Assembly (NCBI RefSeq): GCF_026914185.1
Contig: NC_070561.1
Location: 4,092,001-4,156,000 of the forward strand
DNA length: 64,000 nucleotides
DNA from: Puccinia triticina
Taxonomy: Eukaryota > Basidiomycota > Pucciniomycetes > Pucciniales > Pucciniaceae
Direction: 5' to 3'
Below the pieces are notes generated by a model, which had not been told where the DNA came from, searched no databases, and saw nothing but the letters and a program-made list of their open reading frames with translations. Within the stretch, counting starts at the first letter, position 1, and each line of letters opens with the position of its first letter. Both the position numbers and the translations under genes were made by a program. Shown here in pieces: positions 18,701 through 30,630 of this stretch.

Positions 18701-20720
18701 TGAGGGAGATGTTTTCGGGGGTGTGACTGATGGGATGAGCTGTAGTTTCACTGACTATGTTATGTGAAAGGGAGTCTGAAGAAGTCGGTAGTGAGTCTCT
18801 AGGAGTCCCTACATGTAGGGACTTGAGCACAAATCAAGGGACAGCTGTAAATTTTGGGCGCAAATAACGCCCGCAGTGGGTTGGGTTGAGGCGGTAAACT
18901 CCTGAAATTTCCAACTACACCCGGGGAGTCCTCCGACAAGGATATCTCAAGGAATCCTTGTGGATTCCCCATAGTGCCCCTGCGCAAGACCGGACCAGCG
19001 GCTGCTGGTCCACACGTTCACGTGACCTCAAACAAGTGGGTCACGGGGGCACCTTGTGATGGCCCCAAGGATCCCACGGTGTAGTCATTATTCCTGTGTT
19101 TGTAGGAGGAAAGATTCAAGCATTTATGTGTACTCACAAAACGCCTCAAGATATGGCCAAATGGACATCAGAAATGGAATCTAGGACCAAAATAACCCCT
19201 AGTCACCCACTGAAACCACTCTCATATCTCTACCAGATCGGAAGATACGCAAATCATCCCTTTCACGCACCAGTCCAAACGGGTTCACACACAGGCTCAA
19301 CTCTTGGCTACCATACTTGGCGTAATGCATATGGCACATGATGAATTACTTTTTCTCCTTCCTTTTATCAGTCCTCACCTCCTATTTTCCTTTGCATATG
19401 TTTGTTTCCCATTTGCATATCTTTGATCTTGGAAGATCCTTGTATGAATACATATGATCCTGTTTGCATATCAAAGGGACGCATACTAGATAGACCAGCT
19501 AAATTCCCTCAGTTGTACTTTCTCACCAGCCAAATTCCCTCAAAGCTGCCCCCCTGGAGCTAAATTCCCTCACCATTGTCTATATAAGGAGGCCTCTGCC
19601 TGCCAGTTGTTCCCTCCTCATGCCATTGGGAGTATGTATTCCCTACTCACAGATCACCACTCATATTATCATGTATCCATATCACAGTTATCAGTTCATA
19701 TCACCACTCAGTTTCACATACCTTTCACACTCTATTTGAAATTTATTACCACTCAGTCACACACCTTTCACCAGTAACCAGTCCCCGGTTCCACTCCTGG
19801 TTGAGCTTAGCTCCCTCTCATCCTCATCACTCCTCACTTTCTGAACTTATATACCCCCAGGCCAAGGCCCTAGGTTCAAGCCCCACTCGAGACATCAAGT
19901 CACCCTCACCTATCTCATACATCAGTAACCCCATCAACCTTAGACATCGACAACAATCCTATTATATATCTCATCTTTGAATATATCCTATCACAAAATA
20001 AATTGCCAAGCTTACCTTGGTGGTCTTGTTTTCTGATATACAGAAAGGCAGAGCTTGCACCTCACCCATACATTTCGCCATTCAGCAAAAGGGTCTCACG
20101 ACACCTTTTGAGTCTTACAACGGATACTTACAGATGTGTACCCGTGGAATCCACTTCACCATGTAGGCAGGCCTTAAACATTCAGCGGGAGCAGCTTGCT
20201 AAAACCTGTTGCCTGTGGGAGGTGAACTCAGAATCAAGGCAGGGAACATGGATGAGAGGGAGTGCCACAGGACACACACTACGGGCAACTAGGTGTTGTT
20301 GCGGCCCACAGCGTCACCTGACGTTGCATTTGGGGTCGCGGCCGCAGTGACTGCGCCTACTTGCGCAGTCACGCGGGCTTGTAACAACAGGGTGACGCTA
20401 CATCCCGCAGCGACAGCTACATGCCTGTAGTGACAGCCATTTCACATTTTTGACCTCACTTCTTTACACGGTATCAACCCCCCAAACAATGTTTTGCGAT
20501 TGGTTTTGCAATAGGTTTTTTTCTTAAGTTTTTTTTTTCAATTTTTTTTTCCTGTCTTCAAAATCAAGTTTTGTTGGTCTTTCAAAACCTCAGGACCAGC
20601 CTGAGGTGGTCTTGGCTGGAAGGAAAAGAAAAAGGCAATGCCGTGGAACCAACATGAGCAACGAGCTGACATGGTCTCCACGTGTGCCAGGAAGGCACAT
20701 CTTGGAACTGACGGGGTAAA
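18701..20720. other. Gene-free; possible old LTR with TATATAAGG at 19581
   Basis: No intact gene. A TATA-box-like TATATAAGGAGG at 19581 lies within a 650-bp T/C-rich stretch containing a triplicated AAATTCCCTCA. That would fit the promoter part of a solo LTR (roughly 19340-20000), but no ends or target duplication were found. 20340-20400 is a GC-rich palindromic patch (ACTGCGCCTACTTGCGCAGT). Confidence 0.25.
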
Positions 20721-22608
20721 CACTACCAACATGGATGAATTTTTGATGTTGTATATTGATCAGTGTAGCGTATATTGATCAATCTTTTTTTTATTCTTCT
20801 TGATACTTTTGTCTGTGTTCCATGTTGCCTTAATACTCTTCTACAAACTCTCAACTTCCCCCTGTGTTAGCTTCAAGCCACAGGAATCTTTTTGTTTTTT
20901 TTCCCTCATAAAATTCATGAATTGCTACATACACCATTCTGTTCTTCCTGAAAAAAAGACATCGCAAGTTTTAGGATTAATCCAGGGTGGCTCAGGGGTC
21001 TCAAAAATTTTGAATTGTTTTTTTTACTTCAGCCATTGATGCTATCAGAAGTCTCCAAATCTACTTTTTGTCAAAAAAGGGAAACATTGACCCCTCACGT
21101 CTCTCAAAATACCATCCTTCCTGGGTTGATAATGTGGTGTGACCTTAAATTTCCTGAGATTTGGAAAATCATTCTTGGTATGCTACATACATATAAGGAA
21201 TTTTGAAATTAGTTTAACATGGTTGAGCATATTTTTGTCAGGGTCTTAACACCAAGAAACTACCAAATTAGTGATATCTGGCAACCAATCACATTGTAGC
21301 TGCTACATTTGGGGGTTTTGCGGTCATTCAAAGTACACAATGAATCTTTGAGGGCATGTGATCATTTTGGTGCCAATATCATGGAATAACTGCAACCCTG
21401 TGCTGAGATATAGTGGCAGAAAGACCAAGAAACTACCAAATTAGTGATATTTGGCAACTGATCAGATTGTGGCTGCTACGTTTGGGAGTTTTGTGGTAAT
21501 TCAAGGTACAAGATGAATATTTGAGGGGATGTGATTATTTTGGTACCAATGTCATGGAAGAAGTCCCACACTGCGCTGAGATACAGTGGCAGAAACACCA
21601 AGAAACTACCAAATTAGTGATATTTGGCAAGTGATCACTTTGTGGCTGCTACATTTGGGGGTTTTGTACTGGTCATTCAAGGTACACGATTAATCTTTAA
21701 GGGCATCTGATTATTTTGGTTCCAATATCATGGAAGAACTCCCAGCCTGGGCTGAGATATAGTGGCAGAAACACCAAGAAATTACCAAATTAGTGACATT
21801 TGGCAACTGATCAGATTGTGGCTGCTACATTTGAGGTTTTTGTGGTCATGAAAGGTACACACTGAATCTTTGAGGGGATTTGATCATTTCAGTACCAATA
21901 TCATGTAAGAACTCCCAGCCTGGGCTGAGATATAGTGGCAGAAACACCAAGGAACTACCAAATTAGTGATATTTGGCAACTGATCAGATTGTGGCTGCTA
22001 CATTTGGGGGTTTTGTGGTCATTCAAGGTATACAATGAATCTTTGAGGGCATGTTATCATTTTGGTACCAATATCATGGAAGAACTCCCACGCTGCGCCA
22101 AGATATAGTGGCAGAAACACCAAGAAACTACCAAAGTAGTGATAGTTGGCAACTGATCACATTGTGGCTGTCACATTTGGGGGTTTTGTGGTCAGACAAG
22201 GTACAGGATGATTTTTTGAGGGCATGTGATAACTTGAGTACCAATATCATGGAAGAACTCCCACGCTTGGCTAAGATATAGTGGCAGAAACACCAAGAAA
22301 CTACCAAATTAGTGACATTTGGCAACTGATGACATTGTGGCTGCTACGTTTGGGGGTTTTGTGTTCATGAAAGGTACACAATGAATCCTTGAGGGCATGT
22401 GATCATTTTAGTACAAGCCACAATGTGATCAGTTGCCAAATGTCACTAATTTGGTAATTTCTTGGCGTTCCTGCCACTATATCTCAGCGCAGTGTGGGAG
22501 TTCCTCCATTATATCTCTACCAAAATGATCAAATGCCCTCAAAGCTTCATTGTTTCCTTTGAATGGCCACAAAACACCCAAATGTAGCAGCCACAATCTG
22601 AACAGTTG

Positions 22609-22926
22609 TGTAAACCCCCACCTTCAGTGTGGTTTCACAAGGCCTATCACATGATTACATAAGCTCCTTGTACTTAGTCTTGCCTCTCTTCTCTCCTAGA
22701 CCAGTAGAGATCTTGGACCCTTCTCTCTACTGGCTAGGTAAGTGTTTCTCCTTTTCCTCTCTCTCTTTCCTCTAGTTGTACTTACAGAGATCTTGGACCC
22801 TTCTCTCTACTGGCTAGCCCCCTGAAATCCAGTATACGTTGGAACTAGAAAGCTCCAAAGGCTCCGGCCTCGTCCCAACTCGCCCTTTCCTCCTCGTCTC
22901 CAGTGAGGGTCCACCGGACCCTTACA
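22609..22926. mobile_element. 318-bp solo LTR (TSD AGTTG)
   Basis: Begins TGTAAACCCCCACC and ends GGACCCTTACA, so TGTAA/TTACA form the terminal inverted repeat. AGTTG flanks both sides (22604-22608, 22927-22931), and the 173-bp host repeat is restored when one copy is removed. Inside, a 33-bp segment (AGAGATCTTGGACCCTTCTC...) is present twice. Its full-length parent element is not in the window. Confidence 0.85.
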
Positions 22927-23317
22927 AGTTGCCAAATTTCACTAATTTGGTAGTTTCTTGGTGTTCCTGCCACTATATACCAGCCAGCATGGGAGTTCTT
23001 CCTTGATATTGATACCAAAATGATCACGTACCCTCAAAGATTTATGGTGTACCTTTAATGACCACAAAACCCCCAAATGTAGCAGCCACAATCTGATCAG
23101 TTGCCAAATGTCACTAATTTGGAAATTTCTTGGTGTTTCTGCCACTATATCTTAGCGCAGCGTGAGATTTCTTCCATGATATTGGTACCAAAATGATCAC
23201 ATGTCCTCAAAGATTCATTGTGGGCCTTGAATGACCACAAAACCCCCAAATGTAGCAGCCACAATCTGATCAGTTGCCAAATGTCACTAATTTGGAAATT
23301 TCTTGGTGTTTCTGCCA

Positions 23318-23804
23318 ACGGTGTATTTGCTGCACTGCATATAGCGCAGCAAAGCGGTTAGCGCAGCAATTTTTTGGGTCGCTGCGCTACGCTCTACGCG
23401 CAGCGGGCAGATCGCTGCGCTACGCGCTTTTTGATTTTCCCCGGAAAAAAATCAAAAAATAGCGCGCTAAAGAAGCGATCACGTAGCGGTCAGTGCCACT
23501 TTTCACTATGCCATGTGGGATCCAAAAAAAAAAAAGGAAAAAGGGTTTAATGTATGGAAAAACCTGTTTAGAACATAAAACTGTTCCGCTATCCGCTAAT
23601 TTAGCGGGTAGCATAGCAAATTTTTGCTTTTGCTGTGCTTTTGCTAATGGCCCTGAGAGGGTAGTGGACAATCGCTGCGCGGAGCGAGTAGCGCAGTGGT
23701 GTTCTTGCTGCGCTATTGCTTTTTGGTCTGGTCACGTAGCGGTCAAACGCTGCGCTACGCCAAAAGGCCGCTTTTTTTAGTGTAGCGCAGCGGATACACC
23801 ATTG
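23318..23804. mobile_element. 487-bp MITE-like element of GCTGCGCTACGC words (TSD TTTCTGCCA)
   Basis: Starts ACGGTGTATTTGCTGC and ends GCAGCGGATACACCATTG, an imperfect inverted terminus. It is flanked by the 9-bp repeat TTTCTGCCA (23309-23317, 23805-23813) and interrupts a 173-bp unit that is otherwise continuous. A 9-bp duplication would suit a Mutator-like element, but there is no coding sequence to confirm this. Confidence 0.75.
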
Positions 23805-24951
23805 TTTCTGCCACTATATCTTAGCGCAGCGTGGGAATTATTTCATGATATTGGTACTAAAATGATCAAATGACCTCAAAAATTCATGGTGTACCTTGAA
23901 TGGCCACAAAACCCCCAAATGTGGCAGCCACAATCAGATCATATGCCAAATGTCACTAATATGGTAGTTTCTTGGTGTTTCTGACACTATATCTCAGCGC
24001 GGTGTGGGAGTTCTTCCATGATATTGGTACCAAAATAATCAAATGCTCCACAAGATTCATTATGTACCTTGAATGACCATGAGATCGCAAAATGAAGCAG
24101 CTACAATGTGATCAGGTGCCAAATATCACTAATTTGGTAGGTTCTTGGTGTTCCTGCCACTATATCCCAGCGCAGCATGGGAGTTCTTCCATGATATTGA
24201 TACCAAAATGATCACATACCCTCAAAGATTCGTGGTGTACCTTCAATGACCACAAAACCCCCAAATGCAGCAGCCACAATCTGATCAGTTGCCAAATGTC
24301 ACTAATTTGGTAGTTTCTTGGTGTTTCTGCCACTATATATTAGCGCAGTGTGGGATTTCTTCTATGATATTGGTACCAAAATGATCAAATGCCCTGAAAT
24401 TCATTGTGTACCTTGAATGACCACAAAACCCCCAAATGTAGCAGCCACAATGTGATCAGTTGCCAAATGTTACTAATTTGGTAGTCTCTTGGTGTTTCTG
24501 CCACTATATCTTAGCGCAGCGTGGGAGTTTTTCCATGATATTGGGAGCAAAACGATTGAATGCCCTCAAAGTTTTAATGTGTACCTTCAATGACCGCAAA
24601 ATCCCCAAATGTAGCAGCTACAATGTGATTGGTTGCCAGATATCACTAATTTGGTGGTTTCTTGGTGTCAAGACCCTGATAAAAATATGTTCAACCATGT
24701 TAAACTAATTTCAAAATGCCTTATATGCATGTAGCATACCAAGGATGATATGCCAAATCTTCAGGAAATTTAAGGTCACACCAAATTAACAACCCAGGAA
24801 AGGACGGTATTTTGAGAGAGGTGAGGGGTCAATGTTGGCCTTTTTTGACAAAAAGTAGATTTGGAGATTTCTGATAACATCAGTGGTTGAAGTAAAAAAA
24901 ACAATTCAAAAGTTCTGAGACCCCTGAGCCACCCTGGATTAATCCTAAAAC

Positions 24952-25283
24952 TGATAAGCAAGACAGGGTCTGGAGGCAGCGGGCACAGTGCGGAGTCGAG
25001 TGAGATGGTTGTGGAAGGATTAGTTGATCATTGCACAATGAGAGAATAAGAGAGAAACAAGAGGAGAAAAGGAAGAGAAAAAAAGGAGAACAGAAACTAA
25101 GACTCTACCTGGAGGCAGCGGGCACGGTGCGGAGTCAAGTGAGATGGTTGTGGAAGGATGAGGAGAGAGCCTTCCACGTACGCTGCTCCAGGTAGACTAC
25201 AGTACAAGTGACATGTGTGTGAAATGTATGTGGCATAAAGAAAACAGAAGATGGAAAGAAAACATAACTTGACTATCTTAACA
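24952..25283 (-). repeat. 3' LTR of copia element 1
   Basis: 332 bp. Same length and almost same sequence as 30033-30364. It contains an internal duplication of a ~60-bp segment (CTGGAGGCAGCGGGCACGGT...GGTTGTGGAAGGAT). Confidence 0.95.
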
Positions 25284-25454
25284 CCCCCCCTTGCTGCATA
25301 CATGGGAAAATTTGAAGAGAAAAAAAAGAGGAAAGAAAAATGAAAACAGTATAGAGGAAGAAGGAAAGAGAGAGAAGATAGAGAGCGGGAAGGAAGGAGA
25401 GGAGGAATGGGGAAAAAGAAAAATGGGAAATTGCCCTGCTGGTCGGATGGTGGG

Positions 25455-25871
25455 CTAGCTTACAATGCCAAAGAGTTGCCGATGTCTTTCCAGGGCGGCT
25501 CGCGGGAGCGGTTTAGTGAGCATATCAGCGAGCATGTCCTTGGTTGATACATGAAGAAGTGACACCGTGCCGTCTTGCACGCATTCTCGAATGAAGTGGA
25601 AGCGGGCATGAATGTGTTTAGTCCTGGCATGGTGTTCAGGATTTTTCGCCAGGGCCTCAGCCCCCTCGTTGTCGACGTGGATAGGGATGGCGGTATCCGG
25701 TCGGAGGCGGAGCTCTGTGAGGACGTGTCGGAGCCAAAGACCTTCCTTACATGAGTCAGAAAGCGCTTTGTATTCAGCCTTGGTGCTTGACAACGATACC
25801 GTGGCTTGCTTTCGAGATTTCCACGAAATGGCACCTTCGCCAACCCGATAGGTGTATGCTGAGGTTGATCA
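25455..25871 (-). pseudogene. copia 1 RNase H, C-terminal part
   Basis: The minus-strand frame carries the hallmarks of copia RNase H: SSTKAEYKALSDSCKEGLWL, then HVDNEGA and a C-terminal LADMLTKPLPR segment. It is in a different frame from the reverse transcriptase upstream. The two are separated by a frameshift near 25870, where the RT frame ends DRDDC and stops. The RNase H stop is about 170 bp from the LTR. Confidence 0.9.
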
Positions 25872-27281
25872 ACAATCATCGCGGTCCTCCGCCCAGTCAG
25901 AATCCGAGAAACCAGAGAGAGAAAGATCGCCCCCCAAGCGGAGTTTGAGATGCTTGGTCGAGACAAGGTAATTCAGAATACGGACCGCGGCCCGCCAGTG
26001 AGCCTCAGACGGGTCGCGCAGATGCTGGGACAATCGGTTCACCGCAAAGGAAATGTCCGGTCTGGTATATTGGGAAACCCACAGCAAAGCGCCAATGAGT
26101 TGAGGGTATGGACCGGAAGAAGGGGGATCAGAAGGGGCTTGGTGACAGAGGTTCTTGAAAGTTGAGTCGGTGGGGGTCGAAACCAAAAGATGATGGTCTC
26201 CAATGAAGCGGTTGCAGATTTCATCAATGTAGTGAGATTGGTTCAGAAATATGAATCTGTTTGGGACGTCGCAAGTGATTTTTAACGACAAGAAATGATT
26301 TAAGTCCTCGTCAGCGCCGATCTTGAAGCGCTTGCCAATAGCTGGGATGATAGAATCAACAAAAGCCGGTTCGCCGACAATAGCCAGATCGTCGACATGA
26401 GTGGTGAGAGCACCGACAAGAGTGCCTGATTGAAGTTTAAAGTAGAGGGTGGGATCGTACTTTGAGTTTGAGAGACCGAGATTGAGGAGAGCTTTATGGA
26501 GCTCGATGTTCCACTGACGAGGCAATTGTTTTAAACCGTAAAGAGATCTGTTGACCTTGCAAACCCAATCTGGATGTTGCGGATCCTCAAATCCTGGCGG
26601 CTGCTCCATGAAAACAGGATGGTCCAGATGTCTGTTGAGAAATGCGGTTTTGAAATCTACCTGACGGCCCTTCCAGCTTCGGCTTGCCAGAAGGGTGAAG
26701 ATAATGCGAAGGGTTTCGAGACGTAAGGTTGGTGAGAAGACTTCGTCGTAGTCCAGTCCCTGGACCTGAGAGTACCCCATGGCCACCAGACGGGCCTTGA
26801 GTTTCTGAATCGATTGGTCGGGTCGTCTTTTTACCTTGAAGACCCACTTTGATTTGATTATTTTCCGTCGTGCAGGTCGCGGAACCAGGCGCCACGTCTG
26901 CATTCCCAACAAGGACGCGAACTCATCCTCCGCCGCCTTAAGCCAACGATGTTTGTGAGGGGACTTCATCAATTGTCGCCAGGTCTTAGGAGTGTCAATC
27001 TCTGAGTCTAGAGAGACATTTTTAGACCACTGACCGTATTGATCAGGGGCCTTACGCTCTCGACCTGAGCGGCGACGAGGGGGGGGTGATGCAGGTTTCG
27101 GAGGCGGAGAAATCGGGCGCCTTACCGGTGATTCAGGAATCGGCGAAGGGGGGGGGGCGTTGGGGTGGAGAGGGAGCTGGACGGTCTGGTGGAGAAGGTG
27201 AGGGACGAGCTGGCGGGGAAGGTGGAAGAGGGGGTAATGAAATGATGGAGATATCCGACGGGGATTGGCTACCGGGGGCAT
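25869..27281 (-). pseudogene. copia 1 reverse transcriptase
   Basis: The 470-codon minus-strand frame opens in a Pro-rich linker. It then shows the copia RT series: WxxAxxxEFASL start region, KSKWVFKVKR, QVDFKTAFLNRHLD with the first catalytic Asp region, RSLYGLKQLPRQW, and HVDDLAIV, in which His replaces the usual Tyr of YVDD. It continues to TRPDISFAVNRLSQH and the start of RNase H. The N-terminal end is out of frame with the linker upstream at the G-rich tract near 27150, where a run of nine G residues invites slippage. It would copy element RNA inside the virus-like particle; this copy is inactive because of the frameshifts. Confidence 0.9.
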
Positions 27282-27600
27282 GGATGGAAGCAGTCAACCG
27301 GTGGTCGAAGCGTGGTTGAAGGGTGATGTTCAGAGGGGGAAGGTCCGGCGTCGCCTGCCAAGGAGGTGGGGTAGAATTTTCCTCGGCTGCAGGAGGCGGA
27401 TATGATGTAGGGACGGAAGGCAGAGGTGAGTCAGCACGCGGCGCAGGCAAGGGGTTGGGGATCATCGTAGCGTCGTTCTGAGTTGGAGTTAAAGGCTTGT
27501 TAGCTGTTGGTTGCGGCCAGTCAATCTCCACCATCATTGGCGGTGGGGGCGGGTTGAGTTGAGACCCGTAGGGGAAGGTAGATTCATCGAAGATGACGTC
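27133..27600 (-). pseudogene. copia 1 Pro-rich linker between integrase and RT
   Basis: The frame starts MMVEIDWPQP and is rich in Pro/Ser/Thr (SLPPLPPSPPARPSPSPPDR). Such low-complexity linkers join integrase and RT in copia polyproteins. It is shifted relative to both neighbours, near 27150 and in the 27600-27760 segment after the integrase core. Confidence 0.75.
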
Positions 27601-27608
27601 TTGGGATT

Positions 27609-29903
27609 TTAGAACGGACCGTCTTTCCAGATCCCATAATCAAAAGCCATTTCCATCGGAGAGGTACGACAAGAGGATGGAGGCCCGGCCCTTTTGATCC
27701 AGCTTTTTTCGATTCGCTTCGGGGATTTTGTACCAGACAAGGCATCCGAAAGGATGATCGCGTTGGTATCGACTGATGGTTCGCCCAAGACTGATACTGG
27801 TGGCTTGAAACCTACGGGTGTATTACAGGGAAAGGAATTGTAAGCGAACATGAAGTGTCGGATCGCGTCCACCCAGAAGGACTTCGGAAGGTTGGCGCTG
27901 AGCAACAAGGACCGGACGAGATTGCTGATGGTTCTGTTGGTACGCTCTGCAACTCCGTTCAACTCCGGGGAATGTGGGGGACCTGGTTCATGTTTGATAC
28001 CGGCTTGAGATAGGTAAGAAGAGAACTCGTTCGATATGTATTCACCTCCGTTATCGGTTCTCAGGGACAGGATTTTGTGGGACCCATTCCTTTCAGAGAA
28101 GGCGCGAAAGATTTTAAAACAGGCGAATGAATCGCTTTTCGATTTCATAGGATAAACGGAGAGAAATTTGGAACAATCGTCGACAAAGGTTATGAAATAC
28201 TTGTATCCCTCCCTTGACACCACCTCATACGATCCTACGTCGGAGTGAACGATCTGCCCGGGGATCGATGACCGGTGAGAGGAGCGGGACTTGAACGCTT
28301 TTCAAGGCATCTTGGACTGAACACATATCGGACAGCGCTGAACGTCAACTCCGTTCATAACTGCGGGTGTGATACCGTGGAGTTTCAGAAAGGATTTTAG
28401 CGGTTTGACGCTGAGGTGAGAGAAACGGAGATGATAGGCCATGAGAGACCCATCCTGAGGTTTAGGAGTGAGAGAGAGAGACGAGTTCGAGCTTACAGGC
28501 TCGGACGGTAGGTAGTATAGGTTTCCCCGCCTGTAACCTCGCCCCGCAAGATTCCCGGTGACTTGGGTTGAGGGAGTGGTGTAGAAGTCGCAGGACGACT
28601 TCGTGAAGACTACCGTGAGCCCCTCGTCGCACATGGCGGCTACTGAGAGAAGGGGCTCGTGGAGGGCCGGAACCACGAGAGATTTTACCGACCTTTCGCC
28701 GGCAAGAGGAAGTTTCATGAGACCTTTGTGAGAGGCTTCGACCGTAGAGTGATCGGCCAGGCGGACAGGAGTTTGGTCGGGCTTCGGGGTGTCGACGACT
28801 GAGATGTCAGGAGTCATTGACATCGAGCATCCAGAGTCTATGTTGGCGTCCCCCCCTCGGGGTAAGTCCGAAGGGATGGAAAGGGCGATTACGGCGTTCC
28901 CAGCCCGGATCTCAACTTCTGAGCGGGAGTAGTCGGAAGCCTCGTCCTCGTCGTATCTGTGAGAGGTCTGACCAAGTGTCGCGGCAGAGGTACGTCCTGC
29001 TCGAGCTGCGGGCTTATTCAAGGATGAGGTTTTGTCTTGCTGGTTTGCCTCCCACCGGGCCTTCTGAGCGGCCTTATGCTCCGCGATTAGCTTTCGGGTG
29101 TTGTTGCATGAGTTGAGGTCATGCAAGTCGCTATTGCATAGGGGACATCGGCGGGGTTTCTTGGAGGAATCGCTCCGGGGGCCCTTGGAAGCGTTGGCAG
29201 GAGTAGCTGATTGAGGCGGGTGGGGTTTGGTGGAAGAGACCAAAATGATATCGCCCTGTGACTCGCGCCGGATGGATTCGTTTTTCAGAGCGGATACATA
29301 CGTTTCCGTCTTCACATCCTCCTGGTTCATCAGACCAGAGACGCAAGATATCCAGTCGGGCGAAAGAGAGCTGAGGATGGCTGCGTTGTGGACATCCTCC
29401 GCAGTGAGAGGCTTGTCGGGGGTGATGAGAGCTTTAAGACGCTCGTAGTGCTTTGCAAGAGTGTCGAGATGAGAGTGGATGTCTTCGCCATCCATTCGCG
29501 CATTAAGAAGCTTGCGGATCCAATAGATTCGGCCGCCGGAGGAGTTGTCTTGATGGGCCTTGGAAAGATCGGCCCAGATTTTTGCCGCGTTGTCCTCGTC
29601 TGCGAGATGGCAAAGATTAGCTTCATTGACGATCTGCACTAGAGCGGCGCAGACAAGATCGTTGTCCTCCTCCCAGTTGGCGGGACGACGTGCGGGATCC
29701 ACGGGGGTCAGGACATGGTTGACTTTCGCCGACTTGAACACGCGGAGGACGACTTTCTTCCAATTCAAGTAGTTCGAATCGGAACCCGGGGCTCTGAGTA
29801 TGGGAAGACGGGCTGTTGAGATTTTAGGGTTGGGGGCCGACATCTGAGAGGTTAGATTGATGTTGGTGTGGCTGGATGAGTCCTCTTTCTTGTCGTTCGA
29901 CAT
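27609..29903 (-). pseudogene. copia 1 gag-protease-integrase with an in-frame TGA
   Basis: ATG at 29903. The frame is open to TGA at 28302-28304 and then continues in the same frame to 27609. Gag (residues 30-250) is followed by a CX2CX4HX4C zinc knuckle at residues 253-266, the protease motif DSGCS at 356 and the integrase zinc domain (H491, H496, C524, C527). After the stop come the catalytic core landmarks VDDCSKF, TDNGGEY and ELNGVAERTNRT. The first core Asp lies in IVHSDVG. Changing one base of the TGA would restore continuity; CGA to TGA is the simplest path. Past the core the frame drifts out of register around 27720. Confidence 0.92.
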
Positions 29904-30032
29904 GGAAGATTTTCGAGGAGAGATGGTAGGTGATCCTTAGGTAGTCCACAGATGTGAAAACACTCGGTACGCCGATATTTAACTTGCTTAGCGGTGCTGT
30001 TCGTAGCTGGAAGCTAGCTGGCGCTCATAACC

Positions 30033-30364
30033 TGATAAGCGAGACAGGGTCTGGAGGCAGCGGGCACGGTGCGGAGTCGAGTGAGATGGTTGTGGAAGGA
30101 TTAGTTGATCATTGCACAATGAGAGAATAAGAGAGAAACAAGAGGAGAAAAGGAAGAGAAAGAAAGGAGAACAGAAACTAAGACTCTACCTGGAGGCAGC
30201 GGGCACGGTGCGGAGTCGAGTGAGATGGTTGTGGAAGGATGAGGAGAGAGCCTTCCACGTACGCTGCTCCAGGTAGACTACAGTACAAGTGACATGTGTG
30301 TGAAATGTATGTGGCATAAAGAAAACAGAAGATGGAAAGAAAACATAACTTGACTATCTTAACA
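30033..30364 (-). repeat. 5' LTR of copia element 1
   Basis: 332 bp, near-identical to 24952-25283. As the 5' LTR of a minus-strand element it would hold the promoter. The sequence just inside it (minus strand GGTTATGAGCGCCAGC) is where the primer-binding site should lie; the matching tRNA was not identified. Confidence 0.95.
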
Positions 30365-30630
30365 AAAACTCGCAATGTCTTTTTTTCAGGAAGAACAGAA
30401 TGGTGTATGTAGAAATTCATGAATTTCATCAGGGAAAAAAAAGAAAAGATTCCTGTCGCTTGAAGCTAACACAGGGGGAAGTTGAGAGATTATAGAAGAG
30501 TATTAAGGCAACATGGAACACAGACAAAGATATCAAGAGGAATAAAAAAAAATGATCAATATAATTTGATCAATATGCGCTATATTGATCAATATACAAT
30601 ATTGCAAATTCATCCATGTTGGTAGTGAAA

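Larger units (their letters stand above)
21235..24675. repeat. Palindromic array of 173-bp repeats in CACTA element 2
   Basis: Units contain AAACACCAAGAAACTACCAA, TGGCAACTGATCACATTGTG, GCTGCTACATTTGGGGGTTT and ATCATGGAAGAACTCCCA. About seven copies run in one orientation to about 22415 and about eight in the reverse from there, with no spacer at the turn. The same unit fills CACTA element 1 at 46860-54720. Confidence 0.9.
24952..30364 (-). mobile_element. Ty1/copia retrotransposon 1 (5,413 bp), TSD AAAAC
   Basis: Two 332-bp LTRs (24952-25283 and 30033-30364) begin TGATAAGC and end CTTAACA on the plus strand and differ at only about four visible sites. AAAAC flanks both sides (24947-24951, 30365-30369), and the CACTA arm is restored on removal. 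All coding sequence is on the minus strand. The order gag, protease, integrase, reverse transcriptase, RNase H defines Ty1/copia. A purine run (AAGGGGGGG on the minus strand) directly precedes the 3' LTR at 25284, as expected of a polypurine tract. The polyprotein carries one in-frame stop and at least two frameshifts, so this copy is dead although its LTRs are still nearly identical. Confidence 0.95.
20721..30627. mobile_element. CACTA-type non-autonomous element 2, TSD AAA, with three nested insertions
   Basis: Begins CACTACCAACATGGATGAAT and ends with the exact inverted form ATTCATCCATGTTGGTAGTG at 30627, flanked by AAA on both sides (20718-20720, 30628-30630). CACTA termini with a 3-bp duplication are the hallmark of the EnSpm/CACTA superfamily. 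The terminal ~500 bp of each side are inverted copies, and the remainder is a head-to-head array of 173-bp repeats (21235-24675). Later insertions: solo LTR 22609-22926, MITE-like 23318-23804 and copia element 24952-30364, the last inside the right terminal arm. Without these the element is about 3.7 kb. It encodes no transposase, so it must rely on one encoded elsewhere. Confidence 0.9.
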
